A DNA stretch of 32,000 nucleotides from Adiantum capillus-veneris (Eukaryota > Streptophyta > Polypodiopsida > Polypodiales > Pteridaceae), in NCBI GenBank assembly GCA_014529385.2, contig CM043969.1:17617446-17649445 (forward strand). Reading direction: 5' to 3'. Below the pieces are notes generated by a model. It searched no databases. It was not told the DNA's origin and worked only from the letters and a program-made list of their open reading frames with translations. Positions 10,408-22,024 of the stretch are shown piece by piece (positions within the stretch are counted from its first letter, which is position 1; each line of letters opens with the position of its first letter). The position numbers and the translations under genes are program-made.

Positions 10408-12531
10408 TCCATGTATTCATCACCTGTTTCTTTTGTCTGTTTTTTTTTCAAGTAATTTTTGTACATATTTTGTTCGTTGATAATTACATCCCTACTTCTA
10501 AAGATTTTACCATCTTCAGGATTCCATAGGTGATACCCAAAGTCACTTTTTCCATAGCCAATGAAGAAACACTTTTTGTACTTTGCATCTAGCTTTGACC
10601 CTAGGCTTCTATCTATGTGCATGAAAGCCTCACATCCAAACACTTTGAGAAATGCACAATTCACTAGTTTATATGTCCATGCCTCTTCTAGAACTCCCCA
10701 TCCAATACTGTTGAGGATGACCGGTTTATTAAGTACACAGATGTACTTACTACTTCCGCCCAAAGCTCAAGCAATAAGCTTGCATATAGCCGCATGTTTT
10801 GTGCTTGCTCCATGATTATTTTGTTCATCCTTTGTGAAATGCCATTTTGTTGAGTTGTCCTTGGGGTTGTCCTTTGCCTTCAAATACCATTGCTAGCACA
10901 AGATCTTTCAAAAGCTTGGCTGTAATACTCGCCTCTATTGTTGGATCTGAGGCATTTAACCTTGGTACCTGCTTCATCCTCCACAAAGGCTTTCCACCTT
11001 TGAAATATGGAAAACACATCAGATTTATTCTTCATTACATAAAACCATGTTTTCCTAGTCATGTCGTCTATGAATGTTACATAGTACAATGAGCCACTAA
11101 GTGATGTGTACTTGCAGGACCCCAAACATCAGGATGAACCAATCAAGTTTTTTTTTTCATTTCCTGATTTTTGAGATTTTACCCTCTTTTGTTTATCATA
11201 AACACAATCTTCACATAACTCTAAGTCCACTTCTTTTAAACCTGGTAGAAGCTTCTTCAATCGAAGGATTTTCATTCCTTTGGTACTCATATGCCCAAGC
11301 CGGTAGTGCCACACCCCATTGTCGACTTCTGTAACTATTTTACAAGTTGAAGATTGCGTGTTGATAGTACACAAGTAAAGTGTACCAACCTTTTCTCCTT
11401 TGGCAACCACCAAAGATCCATTTGAGATCTTCCACCGTTTGTTTTTGAATGCAATGTTATGATCTTCATCATCCAATTGTCCCGTAGAGATCAAATTTTT
11501 GCGAAGAGAAGCAACATGCCTAACATCTTTAAGCTTCCATTCATTTCCATTAATAGTTTTGACACAAATTGTACCTTTGCTGACAATTTGACAAGCTTCA
11601 TCATCTCCCAAGTATACATACCCAAAATTACCTTTGGTGTAACCTTGCAAATGTTGCTTGTGTGGTGTCGCATGGAATGAATCCCCAAAATCTACTATCC
11701 AGGAATTAGACACATTGTCTAATGAGATAACTAGAGCATCTTGCTCTACTTTATCTGCCACATTGGACTCCGATATTAGTTTGTTGTCTTGAGACTCCAA
11801 CTCCTTGTTTTTAGATCAGTAATCCTTCTTGACGTGGCCCTTCTTGCCGTAGTTCCAACATTCAAGAATTGAATTTGTGAGTGCCTTGCTCCACCTTGAG
11901 TGATCACGACCCTTTTGATTTTTGAACCTCTCCTTAGGCCTTCCTCTTGTTTCCACTAACAATGCAGCACTTGATGATTCACCTGTCCTTCTTCTTTGTT
12001 TTCCTCGCTTAGGAGAACACCCACAACATCATCAAACTTAAGAGTATTTGTGTCAAAGATAGAGTTACTTACAACCAACCTTGCTATCCGGTAGAGATGA
12101 TAGTATAAGGAGAGCTCGCACTTTGTCATCAAAATTAATTTTCACCAATCAAAGTTGACTTATATTGGTGTTAAATTCATTTAAGTGTTCTACAGTGAAA
12201 CCATTCTCTATTATCTCTAGATTAAACAAGCACTTCATAAGAAATACCTTATTGGATGCCGATGGTTTCTTGTAGAGGCCGTCAAGTGACTTAGTCTTCA
12301 TCTCCAAAACGTTGAGGGCCACATTTGACACCAAGATTAGCCAAATTGTTCCTAATGCCTTTCAATCAAGGACAATCCATGATTCATCTACCATTGTTGC
12401 GAGATTCTTTGCAAGACCGCATAGTGGAAAATAAAGGTCCTTCTGGTAGAGATAGTCTTCAATCTGCATTTTCCAATGTTGTTAGCTCTTTCCATTGACT
12501 TCCCGATCTTGAGCTTCCCTTCCTCCGCCAT
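10408..12531 (-). pseudogene. Copia Gag-protease-integrase polyprotein, inactivated
   Basis: Translation from ATG at 12531-12529 gives MAEEGKLKIGK. After a one-base shift come WKMQIEDYLYQKDLY and the UBN2-type Gag block LYKKPSASNKVFLMK (near 12260), with a TGA inside the Gag. The zinc knuckle near 11822-11860 reads CWNYGKKGHVKKDY: two of three Cys became Tyr. The protease motif at 11684-11692 is Asp-Phe-Gly instead of Asp-Ser-Gly, in WIVDFGDSFHATP. GAG-pre-integrase follows, with WHYRLGHMSTKGMK and CEDC. Integrase has FIDD, but LRSNNRGEY (10942-10940) carries Asn for the second catalytic Asp, and NGISQRMN (10834-10832) carries Gln for the catalytic Glu. The C-terminal integrase block KKCFFIGYG and SRDVI is readable to about 10430. 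Multiple frames are needed, so this is a pseudogene. Confidence 0.92.
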
Positions 12532-12590
12532 TGGTCACACTCAACTCAAGGACTCCTTTCCTTGAGATACTTTAGCTACGAGAAAACCTT

Positions 12591-12602
12591 GCTCTGATAC
12601 CA
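12591..12602 (-). other. Copia primer binding site, initiator tRNA-Met
   Basis: GCTCTGATACCA on the plus strand is TGGTATCAGAGC on the minus strand, a perfect match to the usual Copia PBS. It lies two bases from the LTR end and about 60 bases upstream of the Gag ATG. Confidence 0.93.
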
Positions 12603-12604
12603 AT

Positions 12605-13281
12605 TGAAAGGAAATATGACGTGGCTAAGTAGATAATTGAGTAGATTACTTAATGGAGAGAGATAATTTACAGACACAAGAGATTATAGACTAGAGAGAG
12701 AGAGAGAGCACACACAATATACGTCGTTCACCCAATGTGGGCTACATCCACAGGATAGCAACCACTCAATGGCTTTAGTACTTCAATACAAGAAGTAGAT
12801 TACAAAGGGATTATATCCTTTTGGAGCTCCCACATTGCTTCACTCTCACCACCTTACATCAACTTCAAAATGCACCACAATGCTTCACAATCCATTTTTG
12901 TGTGTAGAAGAGGCCTCCTTTTATAGGCCAAAAGGGCTACCCTCTCTCATGAGAGGCAACCATGTGTAGCCGCCCTTGTGTTGACAAGTCAAGTCCGACT
13001 TGGACTCTCCAATGCACCCATGTGTGGCCGTCCTTGAGAAGACAAGTCCATCTTGAAATTGGCCCCCCGCCATTGAATTTGGCCATTGGCTATTAACTTC
13101 CAATCATCGGCCACCGACCAACCGACGGGCCATTTTCCGACCATTTTTCGACCGCCGTCTGGCCATAATATTCCAATAAAAAAATAATATTCCGGTGAAG
13201 CCAATCTTGAGGAAATTTTGGTTTTTGACGAGTGATTTTTCTTCACGCACAATGGCTTCTCCTCATAATGGGGGCCTTACA
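12605..13281 (-). repeat. 5' LTR of the Copia element, about 677 bp
   Basis: On the minus strand it begins TGTAAGGCCCCC (13281) and ends CTTTCA (12605), adjacent to the PBS. A TATA box (CCTATAAAAGG, about 12918-12927) lies about 315 bp from the end. With no second LTR to compare, the outer end is assigned only from the TG terminus. A short (GA)n run sits near 12692-12708. Confidence 0.7.
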
Positions 13282-14274
13282 AATGTGCATTGTTAATAGT
13301 AAAAATTAAAAGGGTTAAATCAGGCTCGATACTTAACAATCACAACACCTATAAAGTGCATGCAACACAACCTAGATGAACATAATGTCAATCAAGGATA
13401 CAAATGACACAATAGGCGCACAAAGGCAATCTCTTGAGCTTGCTAGGCTGAGACATTCATGCATACAACACTCTGGAAGGCTAACTAAACCACAATCTAG
13501 AATCTCACTACTCTCAACTACACCAGCCAACCACATACACACAAACAAAAGGAAACTCACTAAACCATACCAAAATCGTACAAAATTAAGGAACACCATC
13601 CCCTCACTAGGATACACCTGTCCCAAAGCCTCTACTCAAAATACTCACTCTAGACCCATCTGTAAAAAATGCGTATGAAGATAGAGCCCAAATTCTGAAG
13701 TGCCCAGAAATGAAATCTATGAGTACCTATCTGTAGCTTATGTTGCCACGATTATAATGACTATTTGCAAGCATAAAACATACATTGTTTGATACACTTA
13801 CGACCACAAAATAACTTGTAGATGCGTCAGCATGCATGCTCCGTCTCCCATGGAATGCTTGGCATTGTCGCGTAGCTCTCACCGAGCCTCTTGTGATGGT
13901 GCAAGTGGTTCTCCAATGCGATGGACAAGTGAGGAATAGTGCCATAATGAAGCTCATGTCCTCTCTCTCTCTCTCTCTTTCTCTCTGACACATAGTCGAC
14001 GGAAGCTTAAAACTTGACTATGATAAAAGTTCTTCTTACAAAACGACCTACGTACCTTATGACTAAGGCCACCATAGGTTAAACCTAATGTAGAGTTCAA
14101 AGGGTAAAATGTCTTTGTATTTACAAAATTGAAAGTGCCATTGCACCCTGACTTCTACAACTAGAGTAGCTACTCATTACAAATGATGTTTTAACCATGA
14201 TTTGCAGTATTTCATAACTCTCAAAAAATAAGGATTTGTTGAGTTATGATGTACTGTTGATCCATGGTTCAACA
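13282..14274. other. Unassigned stretch between Copia LTR and Gypsy copy 3
   Basis: No conserved domain can be read in any frame. A 100-codon frame at 13376-13678 has no family features and biased composition. A short (CT)n run is at 13962-13987. It may be the outer flank of either element or an older, unrecognisable repeat. Confidence 0.4.
13962..13987 (+). repeat. Short (CT)n run, interrupted
   Basis: About 26 bp of CT with one TTT interruption. Not linked to a recognised element. Confidence 0.9.
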
Positions 14275-14899
14275 CCCATCACTAAAAATGGACTTATCAT
14301 GTCCCAAGCCTATTTGAATGTACTGTTTTGGTTCATCACGTAAGTGTTGATCCACATGAGCTTTTTCCAATGGTGATGAACGTTCCTCCACAGTCATTGC
14401 CTCTTATAGGCAAAAAATATAGTAGGAGTGGTTTTGTTCACACATGTGTCTAGGGTCGCAAGTATTTGAGTCCATTCAAATGGCTCAAAAAAATGTGCAA
14501 GAATGGCTCTAGAATGTATCCTTTCTCCTTTACTTTCCCATCCAGGATGCAATTCATTAATCTACTATGTTCTTGACTTCCCCCATCACTAAAAATGGAC
14601 TTATCATGTCCCAAGCCTATTTGAATGTATGGATCCATGTTGGGTTCATCATGTAAGTCTTGATCCACATGATCTTTTCCCAATGGTGATGAACATTCAT
14701 CCATAGTCATTTCCTTATAGGAAAAAAATATAGTAGGAGTGGTTTTGTTCACACATGTATCTAGGGTCACAAGTATTTGAGTCCTTTCAAATGGCTCAAA
14801 CAAATGATCAAGAATGGCTCTAGAATGTATTCTTTCTCCTCTACTTCCCCATCCAAGCTACAATTGTCCCTCATTAAGATACTATGTTCTCGACTTCAG
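14275..14899. repeat. 307-bp tandem duplication inside Gypsy copy 3
   Basis: Unit A (14275-14581) and unit B (14582-about 14899) both start CCCATCACTAAAAATGGACT and end in a form of TATGTTCTTGACTTC. They differ by scattered substitutions and small indels, so the duplication is not recent. Confidence 0.93.
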
Positions 14900-15467
14900 C
14901 CATGATGTTTAGTATCAATTGTAGATATTGAGTCAAATTCTTGAATAGGAGTTTTCGACACGTCACTAAAAGAACAATCTTTAGGTTGATCTTGTGTTAT
15001 TGATCACACTTGTCTGAGGTATATATAATTATATCGCTAGTCTTGAATCTTTAAAAGTGTTGCATAAATGATCTTCCCAATATGATATCATAATTGGATT
15101 TTTTTCTCAAAATTCACATTTTCAAAAAGTATTTTGATTGTCAATGCCACACATATTGACCATAACTCCTTCCAACATAAATCTTATTGGTCTTTCTACA
15201 TGTTTGATTGTAAATTTCATTTTCTTTCATTTTTTTCTTATAGCAGTTCTACAATTTTCAAACTTTTTTGTTGCAATGGTTGTAGAAGTCCCATCATCAA
15301 GTATTGCAAAAGACTTAACTCCAGCATACAAGACTCTTGATACCCATTTTTTCTAAGCTCTTATGAAGATCATTCCATAGATAAGGTCTATGCATTAGCA
15401 ATTCAATAAGCATTAATGTGCATGGAATTACTGTGGAGGACAATATAGAATGCAAGTAACCAACATA
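14275..15467 (-). pseudogene. Gypsy copy 3: protease and PR-RT linker fragment
   Basis: Minus-strand reading matches the same region of Gypsy copy 2. HRPYLWNDLHKSLEKMGI (about 15340-15400) corresponds to LRPYLRNDLQKTLEKLGI there. The protease motif is FAILDDGTSTTIATK with Asp-Asp-Gly at 15290-15298. The VERPIRFMLEGVMVN segment corresponds to IERPLGLLEKVIVN. MFEPFERTQILVTLDTCVN (14803-14750) matches LFEPFEWTQILATMDVCVN in copy 2. Stops and shifts are frequent. The right end is cut by the LTR of copy 1 at 15468. RT is missing on the left. The linker is tandemly duplicated. Confidence 0.85.
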
Positions 15468-16379
15468 TGTTTGGTTGATACAACTTACAAGAACCCTCCT
15501 AGTCAAACACACCTTCTTAGAGCCAAAATTTTGATGTATTGTATCATATTTTTCCGGGAACCATATAAATGAGCCATGTAATTTGATCCTAGAGCTATAG
15601 AATTTTGAGTTGTAATATCTAATTATGTACTCATGTCCTAGAGTAGTCACCCACTGGCCATTTTGAAAGCCCTAGGTATAAAGGTCAAAAGCCTTAGTCC
15701 AGACATAACATTGACATTATTCTTTGGATAAAAGAGACCTATGTTGTATGAATTGTCAAGCGGCTACTCTACTCATATTTATAATCAATCTTTCTCATCA
15801 TTGGGTAGTCCCAATTTGATTCCAAAAATTGCATTGTGTTCCTTATTTCTTGCTCTTTCTTTCAAGTGTAAGCATTTTAAGTTATGTTGTGGTTTGTGAC
15901 TACACATATGTAAGCCTTGCTTTCAGTTTTGAGTGCTTAAATTATTGTTTTTTGGCATTTTGACCACAGGAGAGTGTTATTAGACCTTAGGGAGACCTGT
16001 TTGGGCTATTTTGTGGCAATTTTTGTGGCCTGGTAAATGATGGATTGAGATTTTGGTAGGTTGCTTCCAGGCTTTGTAGACTTGTCCCCCTGACCTAATA
16101 TAGCCTTCCTTAAAGTTTCATGGTTATCCAAGTCCATTTAGTCATTAAAATGGTGTGATGATCGAGAGCGGAGAGATAGGACATTGGTAAATTTTTCGAT
16201 CTGGGAGTTAGTGGTTTGCTTGTTGAGTTGATGTGTTTGCTTGTTAGGTTCACTTCTTAAGGATCAACACCCTCAAAGAGTCTCCATGCCCCATCCAAGT
16301 CACTTCCTTGAGTATTGACATGAGTATGTTAGTGCCAGATAGCTATGCTATAGACATTTGTCACGGTGACCCAATAACA
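15468..16379 (+). repeat. 5' LTR of Gypsy copy 1, 912 bp
   Basis: Starts TGTTTGG and ends AACA before the PBS. The length (912 bp) nearly equals the copy 2 LTR (914 bp). Shared islands include an AATGAGCC segment and a TATA box (TATAAAG, 15677-15683, against 22239 in copy 2) at the same relative position. Sequence divergence is high, so homology is supported by layout more than identity. The start is inferred. Confidence 0.7.
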
Positions 16380-16380
16380 T

Positions 16381-16398
16381 TGGCACAGTTGTCGAGGA
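16381..16398 (+). other. Degenerate tRNA-Asp-type PBS of Gypsy copy 1
   Basis: TGGCACAGTTGTCGAGGA resembles the plant Asp-type PBS TGGCGCCGTTGCCGGGGA used by Athila/Tat elements, with several transitions and a transversion. It lies one base after the LTR end. Confidence 0.7.
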
Positions 16399-16928
16399 AT
16401 GATTGTTCGGTGGTTAGTAGCCTAGTGCATAATTAGAGTCTTCTTTATCTAGAGAATCTTCATTCATTCCATTTACACTAGTAATAAAGTAGCTAGATGT
16501 GGGTTTAGTGCTTGATAGAATATAGAGTCAAAGGACCAGCTAGATCTATCCTTGAGGGGCAAAGAGAGTTGTAAGTGAGATACAAAAAGCACTTCATTCT
16601 TCAAATTTTCTCTATGCTTTGAAAGTGCTATTGTGTTTTCCATTATGACTTTTTTTTTCATTGTTTTGTTTCTTTTTGTTTTAAGTTTCTTTCTAGCACA
16701 TAGGAGGGGTACGTAGAAACCATCACCATCATATTGGGCTAAAAAGATCAGGGAAAAAAGGGCTCAAAAGGGCTAAAACCATGATTGGGCAAAAAGACCA
16801 TAAGTCTAAAGTTTTAAATTTTGATGGGAGAGACCTAAAAGTTAATCCAAACTCAAAATGTTGGTGCTCAAGGACCTCAATAACTCATCAAAAGAAAATT
16901 GGGAAGTCTCAACAGATCCTGCGGTGGA

Positions 16929-16948
16929 ACATGGATCGTGATCCATGT
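16929..16948 (+). repeat. Palindrome 1 in copy 1 leader
   Basis: Arms ACATGGATC and GATCCATGT are exact reverse complements around the dinucleotide GT. It is preceded by GCGGTGGA, also conserved at the second copy. Confidence 0.95.
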
Positions 16949-17205
16949 CCTCACAGGCATACTGAAGCAAAACTTAGACCAATTAATAGATATTGACTTA
17001 AACAACTAAAACCAATTGGGGTCAAATTGGGGTTAACAACACACTCAAATCAAGGAAACCATAAAAAATCACTCAAAGTTAGTCAATCTCACTAAAGTTT
17101 GGGGGATTTGAACTTTTTATTATCCAAATCTACAAAGATTTGGGGAATAGCTTCAAGACAACAAAGACTAAAGGCTAACAAAGTTTCATGTCAAAATGAG
17201 GTGGA

Positions 17206-17225
17206 ACATGGATCGCGATCCATAT
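17206..17225 (+). repeat. Palindrome 2 in copy 1 leader
   Basis: ATGGATCGCGATCCAT is a perfect 16-bp palindrome inside the same context as the copy at 16929 (GAGGTGGAAC before it). Outer bases carry one mismatch. Confidence 0.95.
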
Positions 17226-17982
17226 ATCTCATTTAACATTTTGGCTAAAAATTGAATAGTGAGTAGCTGGTATAAATAGCAGCATATTCCGAAAGTTATA
17301 TTTGCAAAAGGAGTTAAAAGAAGTGATAAAAAGAGCCTTAAATAAAAGATAGACAAAAACAATTGACTTGGAATTTCACTTTTGGCTGACCAAAACTAAT
17401 CAAAATTTCACTTTTATAGCCTATAGCAGAGACCTATAAAAACAAGCTCTCCAAAGCAAAGTTGCAAAAGGAACCCCAAAAGTACACGAAAAGGGCCAAA
17501 AGCAAACCAAGGTGGAAAACCTCTAGTCAAACCTAAAGTTTGACTTTCAGCTAACCTAAACCAAACCAAATCACACACAAAAACATATATCTGGTATCAA
17601 ATTCTCAAAATTTAATTTGGACATCATTAGAGGATTTTGCAAGCAAAAATAGGGTTTTGTGAAAAAAGCGCAATTGGTTGGTCAATTCAAGAGTTTTGAC
17701 TGATAAAGCGGCTATAAATGCATAGCCATCAAGTGTTTGTTGTATAGGTTGCAAAGGATAGATTATTGCAACTTGAAGTGATTCCGAGTTGAAGATTAAA
17801 AATAGCCATAGAGGTAACATGTTAGGAATTTGCAAGAGTGATTGTTTCTTGATGTATTTGAGATTAGGTAGGTTTTATCTGATTAGAAACCCTACCATAT
17901 GAGACCAATTAGCAACATTTCAATAGAAGAGAGTGTGAATCAAGGACCATTGCCTCCCATAAAGCCAATCACATAGGAAAAT

Positions 17983-20900
17983 ATGTCTGACACATCATTA
18001 GAGAGATCTTATACCTACATAGGTGAGGGATTCAATAAGGTAAGTTTCAAGGAGGGGCCTAACATGGAAGTGGGACCATCCCTACCGGCACCCACAATGA
18101 AACTGTTGCACTTGAAATACCAATTTGAAAATGATCAAGGTGGAAAAATTTACAAAGATGGTATGGATTGCTACTGCATAAAATTAGAGGAGAGACCTAG
18201 TGAGTTCAAGGATCTAGTACCTGTGGACTATAATGGTGATTGATACTTTTCTGATGAGGCAACAATGTATTTTGTTGTGCAAAACCCAGTATTGTGGACA
18301 CATGGGAAATGATAGGCACAAATGATAGGCCTAAGTTTGACAACGCAAATGCCAGACTAAGGTGAGTGAATGAGACAAAATGAGTCAACATGGACAACAC
18401 CCACTTGGGGATATACAAGTATGATAATGGTGACCAAAGGCATTATTACAAATGTGGCAAGCCATACATTGGAGAGTTATCAATGGAGCACAACAGTCTG
18501 TATGTCTTTACATATAGTCGAGGGGAGAGAAACCCACATAGCCATGCTTGGCAAGTATAAATGAAGGTATTTTTCAGTAGATCAGAGATAACTTGAGAGG
18601 TATGCATACTTTAGAGGCTCGCTCCAACTTTGGAGGCTCACTCCATTAGTATTATGTCACTCCTAGTACCATCAAACCTAGTGTATCTGAAACAAGACTA
18701 GAAACAAGAAAATTGAGTCCATAGAGATCACGAATGGTGAACTAAATGAGTCAAAAGTAGTTTTTAGTGCTAAGAATGATGGGATCCTTGGGTTTGAGGG
18801 TTTCATTGACTACATATAGTAGTAGTGAAGCTGCTAGAACAATGCATATTGCGAGAGATCCTATTACCTTGGCAGAAGCAAAAGATATGCATCTTGAGGG
18901 GAGAGCCATAGAAAGAACTCTAACTAGAGTTTCTAGTGGGGATTATGATGCTAGAAGGAGTTGTGAGAACGGCTGCAAAAACATGGCATATGCAACCATC
19001 TTAGGTAGCTAAGTGTGTTGCCAAAAAGTACAACGGGTCAACAGATCCATATGCACATGTCCCACTCTTCAAACAAGTCTTGAGAGTTGAACAAGTGGCA
19101 GATTTCTAGACTCAATACAAAGGATTTGGGCTGACATTGCAAGGAACAACCTGGCATGGTTCCAACCTTTGAATAGAAGATATTTTCCAAACATAGAGCA
19201 AATTTTGCATGAATTCACTGAAGAATTCTCTAAAATATGAATCAAACATAACACTAAGTCCCAAATCTACACTTTCACACAAAAAGAGGTCAAGAAAGTG
19301 AAGGAATCTTGGCTTCATTTCAAACAATACATAGAGAGGTGTCTGGTAAGAGGATTGCCACAAGATGAGAGACTATCAGTTCTCTTCATAGAAGGCTTGA
19401 AATTGAGACTCTCAAGAAGGACCTTCACTTGAAATGATCATGCACAACATTCAAGCAAGTCACTAGAGAAGCATTATATCTGGTTGACACTTATGAGGCT
19501 TGCATAGAGGTGATGAAAGATGCAGACAATGCAACTAGTAGTGCCTCTTCTACGACAAGTGAATCCACGATGAAACCAAATGTTCAAGCTTCAACCATGC
19601 CAAACATTGATTAATTGGTCAAAAAATTGACTAAGAGGGTGAACCAAGGCATTATACCAAATCTGAACGTATGACAATAATCCACGAGGAGATGTGAAAC
19701 TTGTGGAGGGGATCATCCGAGCCCATGATGTAACACTCAGCCTACGCTCACAACATTAGATGTGCAATAAATCTTGAAGTGGTGTATTGAACAATAATGG
19801 ACCAACCATGAAACAAATAGGTGTTGTTACAACAAGAACTATGCAAGAGAAAGTCCATATGGACCTCCAAGGTTGCAACCATTGCCACCACAATTGAGGT
19901 ACCTTAGGCCCCAATAATCTAGTCAAAGGAAGAGGAAAATATCAACCTATGTTGGGCCAACAACCTCCCTTACCTCAAGAGAATAGAGCAATTGTGAGAT
20001 ATAACCAACCTATAGGAGCACTTGCAAATTAGATGATTTTTCCACCAACTCCATATTATGAAGAGCTAGTCAAGTCTAATGAGAGAGAACCCGAGAGTAA
20101 CACATATGTTGACAAAGGTCCTCTTTATTGGGCTAGTATAGATGATGTTGTGGAGCCATCATATGTTACACAACAAACAAAAAATTATTATGCAATGGAA
20201 GAGAACATGGTCATGTTCATAGTGAAGCAAAGTTATAAACCTACAGGTTATCGTCCTAGGTCAAGACAGCCAATGGAGATTTCACATGAATCCTAGCAGA
20301 TGTGGAGGTGATCACTGGGCAAGGAGTTGTCCACCCAAGGGTGAAATTACGAAGATTTTTGGGTTCTAGTGATGGATGTGCAATTGATAATGCTCTTCCA
20401 AACTATCCAAAAAATTGTGATAACAAAGGGAAGGTGGTGATGAATATCATTGAGATTTATCCATGCTCAAATGGATCAAAGGCTGAGCCTGCAATTCTAA
20501 TAAATGTGTTGACAAGAGCTCAAGCTCAAGAAGCTACTTGAAATGCACAAAACAAAAATTGCTTGTTCAAATAGAATTTGACAGCTTATCAATAAGGACT
20601 CAAAGAAAATCATGGAAGGAAAAATGAGACAAAACAAAAGCAAAGAGGCTAAAGGAGAAAACTGCATTAGAAACGGAGCTGCAACAAGCCAAAGAGTAGC
20701 TGAGGCATGAAAAGAAAAACAAAGAGCATTCACAAGAAGTGATGTCATCCAAGATATTGTTGAGAGGTTCAGTCTTGGTGGACAAAGTTATAGAACCATT
20801 AGAGGCTCTATTACAAGCTTACCAGGCTAGATTGAAAACCAAGCAAACTCTAGAACAAAGATGTGTGACATATCCTCATCATAAAATAGAGAAATAGAGA

Positions 20901-22013
20901 CTCACAATGTGAAAAAGGCTCATAGAACAACTCAAGCTCTAATGGAGCCAGAAAAAAAAACATCCCCAGACAAGAAGTGTTAATCCCCAAAAGAGACGAA
21001 GAAGTCGAGTACAAAAGAGACAAAACAAACGATCACAAGGGACCAAAGATAGAAACACCATTGGATAATAGGGTAGTGGCTAATACCATAGATGCCTCTA
21101 AGTCACAAGTGATGATGCCAATTCCTAAAGTGGATGAGCCATGTTCACAAGCCTTATGAAAAACGATTAGAAGCAAAAAGGATGGTAGTGGGCCTTTTAA
21201 GTTGTTCTTATTCACTGAGATCAACATTCATTAGGAATTTTATCCTGGAGATATACAATATCTATATGGTGATGCACAAACAAAAGCATCTACAAAGATT
21301 AAATCAAAGACAATGAAGACCTTGCCATCTTTCATAGGAGACCACAAAACAAAATCAGAGGTTGTCAAGGTAGTACTTTCTCAATGGAAGCCAATTCAAA
21401 AGATGATGGACACCAAAAGCCTTCATGAATTGATGTCAACTTCTATATAATGCACAATAAATCTACTAGATCTGTCAAAAACTAGAACACAATGGAATCC
21501 AATTCAAAAGATGATGGACACCAAAAGCCTTCATGAACTGATGTCGACTTCTATATAATGCACAATAAGTCTATTAGAGCTGTTATAGACTAGATCACAT
21601 CTATGGAAAGAGATGGATTTTTTTTAATAGAGAAGATGGGATTCAAAATTCATTTTTAATACATTCTCATAGATCATGACCAAACGAGTAAAACGACACA
21701 AAACAAAGCAAAGATGAAACCAATACTAATAAACAAGGTGAGTGATTACTGTGAAGGAGAAGAAGGGAATACCACCTTACCGTTGGAACACAAAGGGATC
21801 AAGGCAATTGCTATACTAGATAGCAATGTTGGAGTGACCATTGCCACCAAAGAGATAGATTATGGAGGAGACCAGCTCTCAAGAAAACAACGATGAAATT
21901 GCAACTTGCAGACGGATATGTTGATAGACCGGTGGGTATGTTGGAAGAGATTATAGTATCCTCATGTGGGGTAGAGTATAAGCATGCCTTTACAATAGTA
22001 TATTTTTCTCTTT
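17983..22013 (+). pseudogene. Gypsy copy 1 gag-protease, heavily mutated
   Basis: Landmarks align with copy 2 in order. The N-terminal Gag at 17983-18243 (QGGKIYKDGMD) parallels QGKMYMDKNG in copy 2. At about 19028-19120, KKYNGSTDPYAHVPLFKQVL parallels the SGSGDPYDHLARFKQVL block of copy 2, followed by a stop and YKGFGLTLQG. At about 20430-20540, VVMNIIEIYP and LINVLTRAQAQ precede the pol junction. A protease segment at 21714-21896 has ILDSNVGVTIATKE, with Asn for the active-site Gly (Asp at 21819). LQLADGYVDRPVGMLEE (about 21900) follows and homology ends at 22013, where copy 2 begins. Many stops and shifts exclude function. Confidence 0.85.
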
Positions 22014-22024
22014 AGATTGTGGAA

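Larger units (their letters stand above)
3976..13281 (-). mobile_element. Ty1/Copia retrotransposon, minus strand, truncated and interrupted
   Basis: Read from right to left: LTR (13281-12605), initiator-Met PBS (12602-12591), Gag (from 12531), zinc knuckle, protease, integrase, then RT (5093-3976). The order Gag-PR-IN-RT is diagnostic of Copia. The element is split by a complete 5.3-kb short-LTR element at 5099-10402. RNase H, polypurine tract and 3' LTR are missing; the left end stops inside RT next to a PiggyBac relic. Several stops and frameshifts show it is inactive. Confidence 0.92.
16399..17950 (+). other. Leader of Gypsy copy 1
   Basis: Non-coding stretch between PBS and gag, AT-rich, with many CAAAA and AAAACC words. 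It holds two near-identical palindromes 277 bp apart (16929 and 17206), comparable in position and spacing to those of copy 2. Confidence 0.7.
15468..22024 (+). mobile_element. Gypsy (Tat/Athila-type) copy 1, 5' part, interrupted by copy 2
   Basis: An LTR (15468-16379), Asp-type PBS (16381-16398), 1.5-kb leader and decayed gag-protease lie in order. The element was inserted into copy 3 and was then cut at 22024 by insertion of copy 2. Its remaining pol and 3' LTR are presumably beyond the window. Confidence 0.85.

Noticed and set aside
13376-13678. 100-codon plus-strand frame
   Set aside because: Thr/Asn/Lys-biased composition and no recognisable motif; the opposite strand is equally open.
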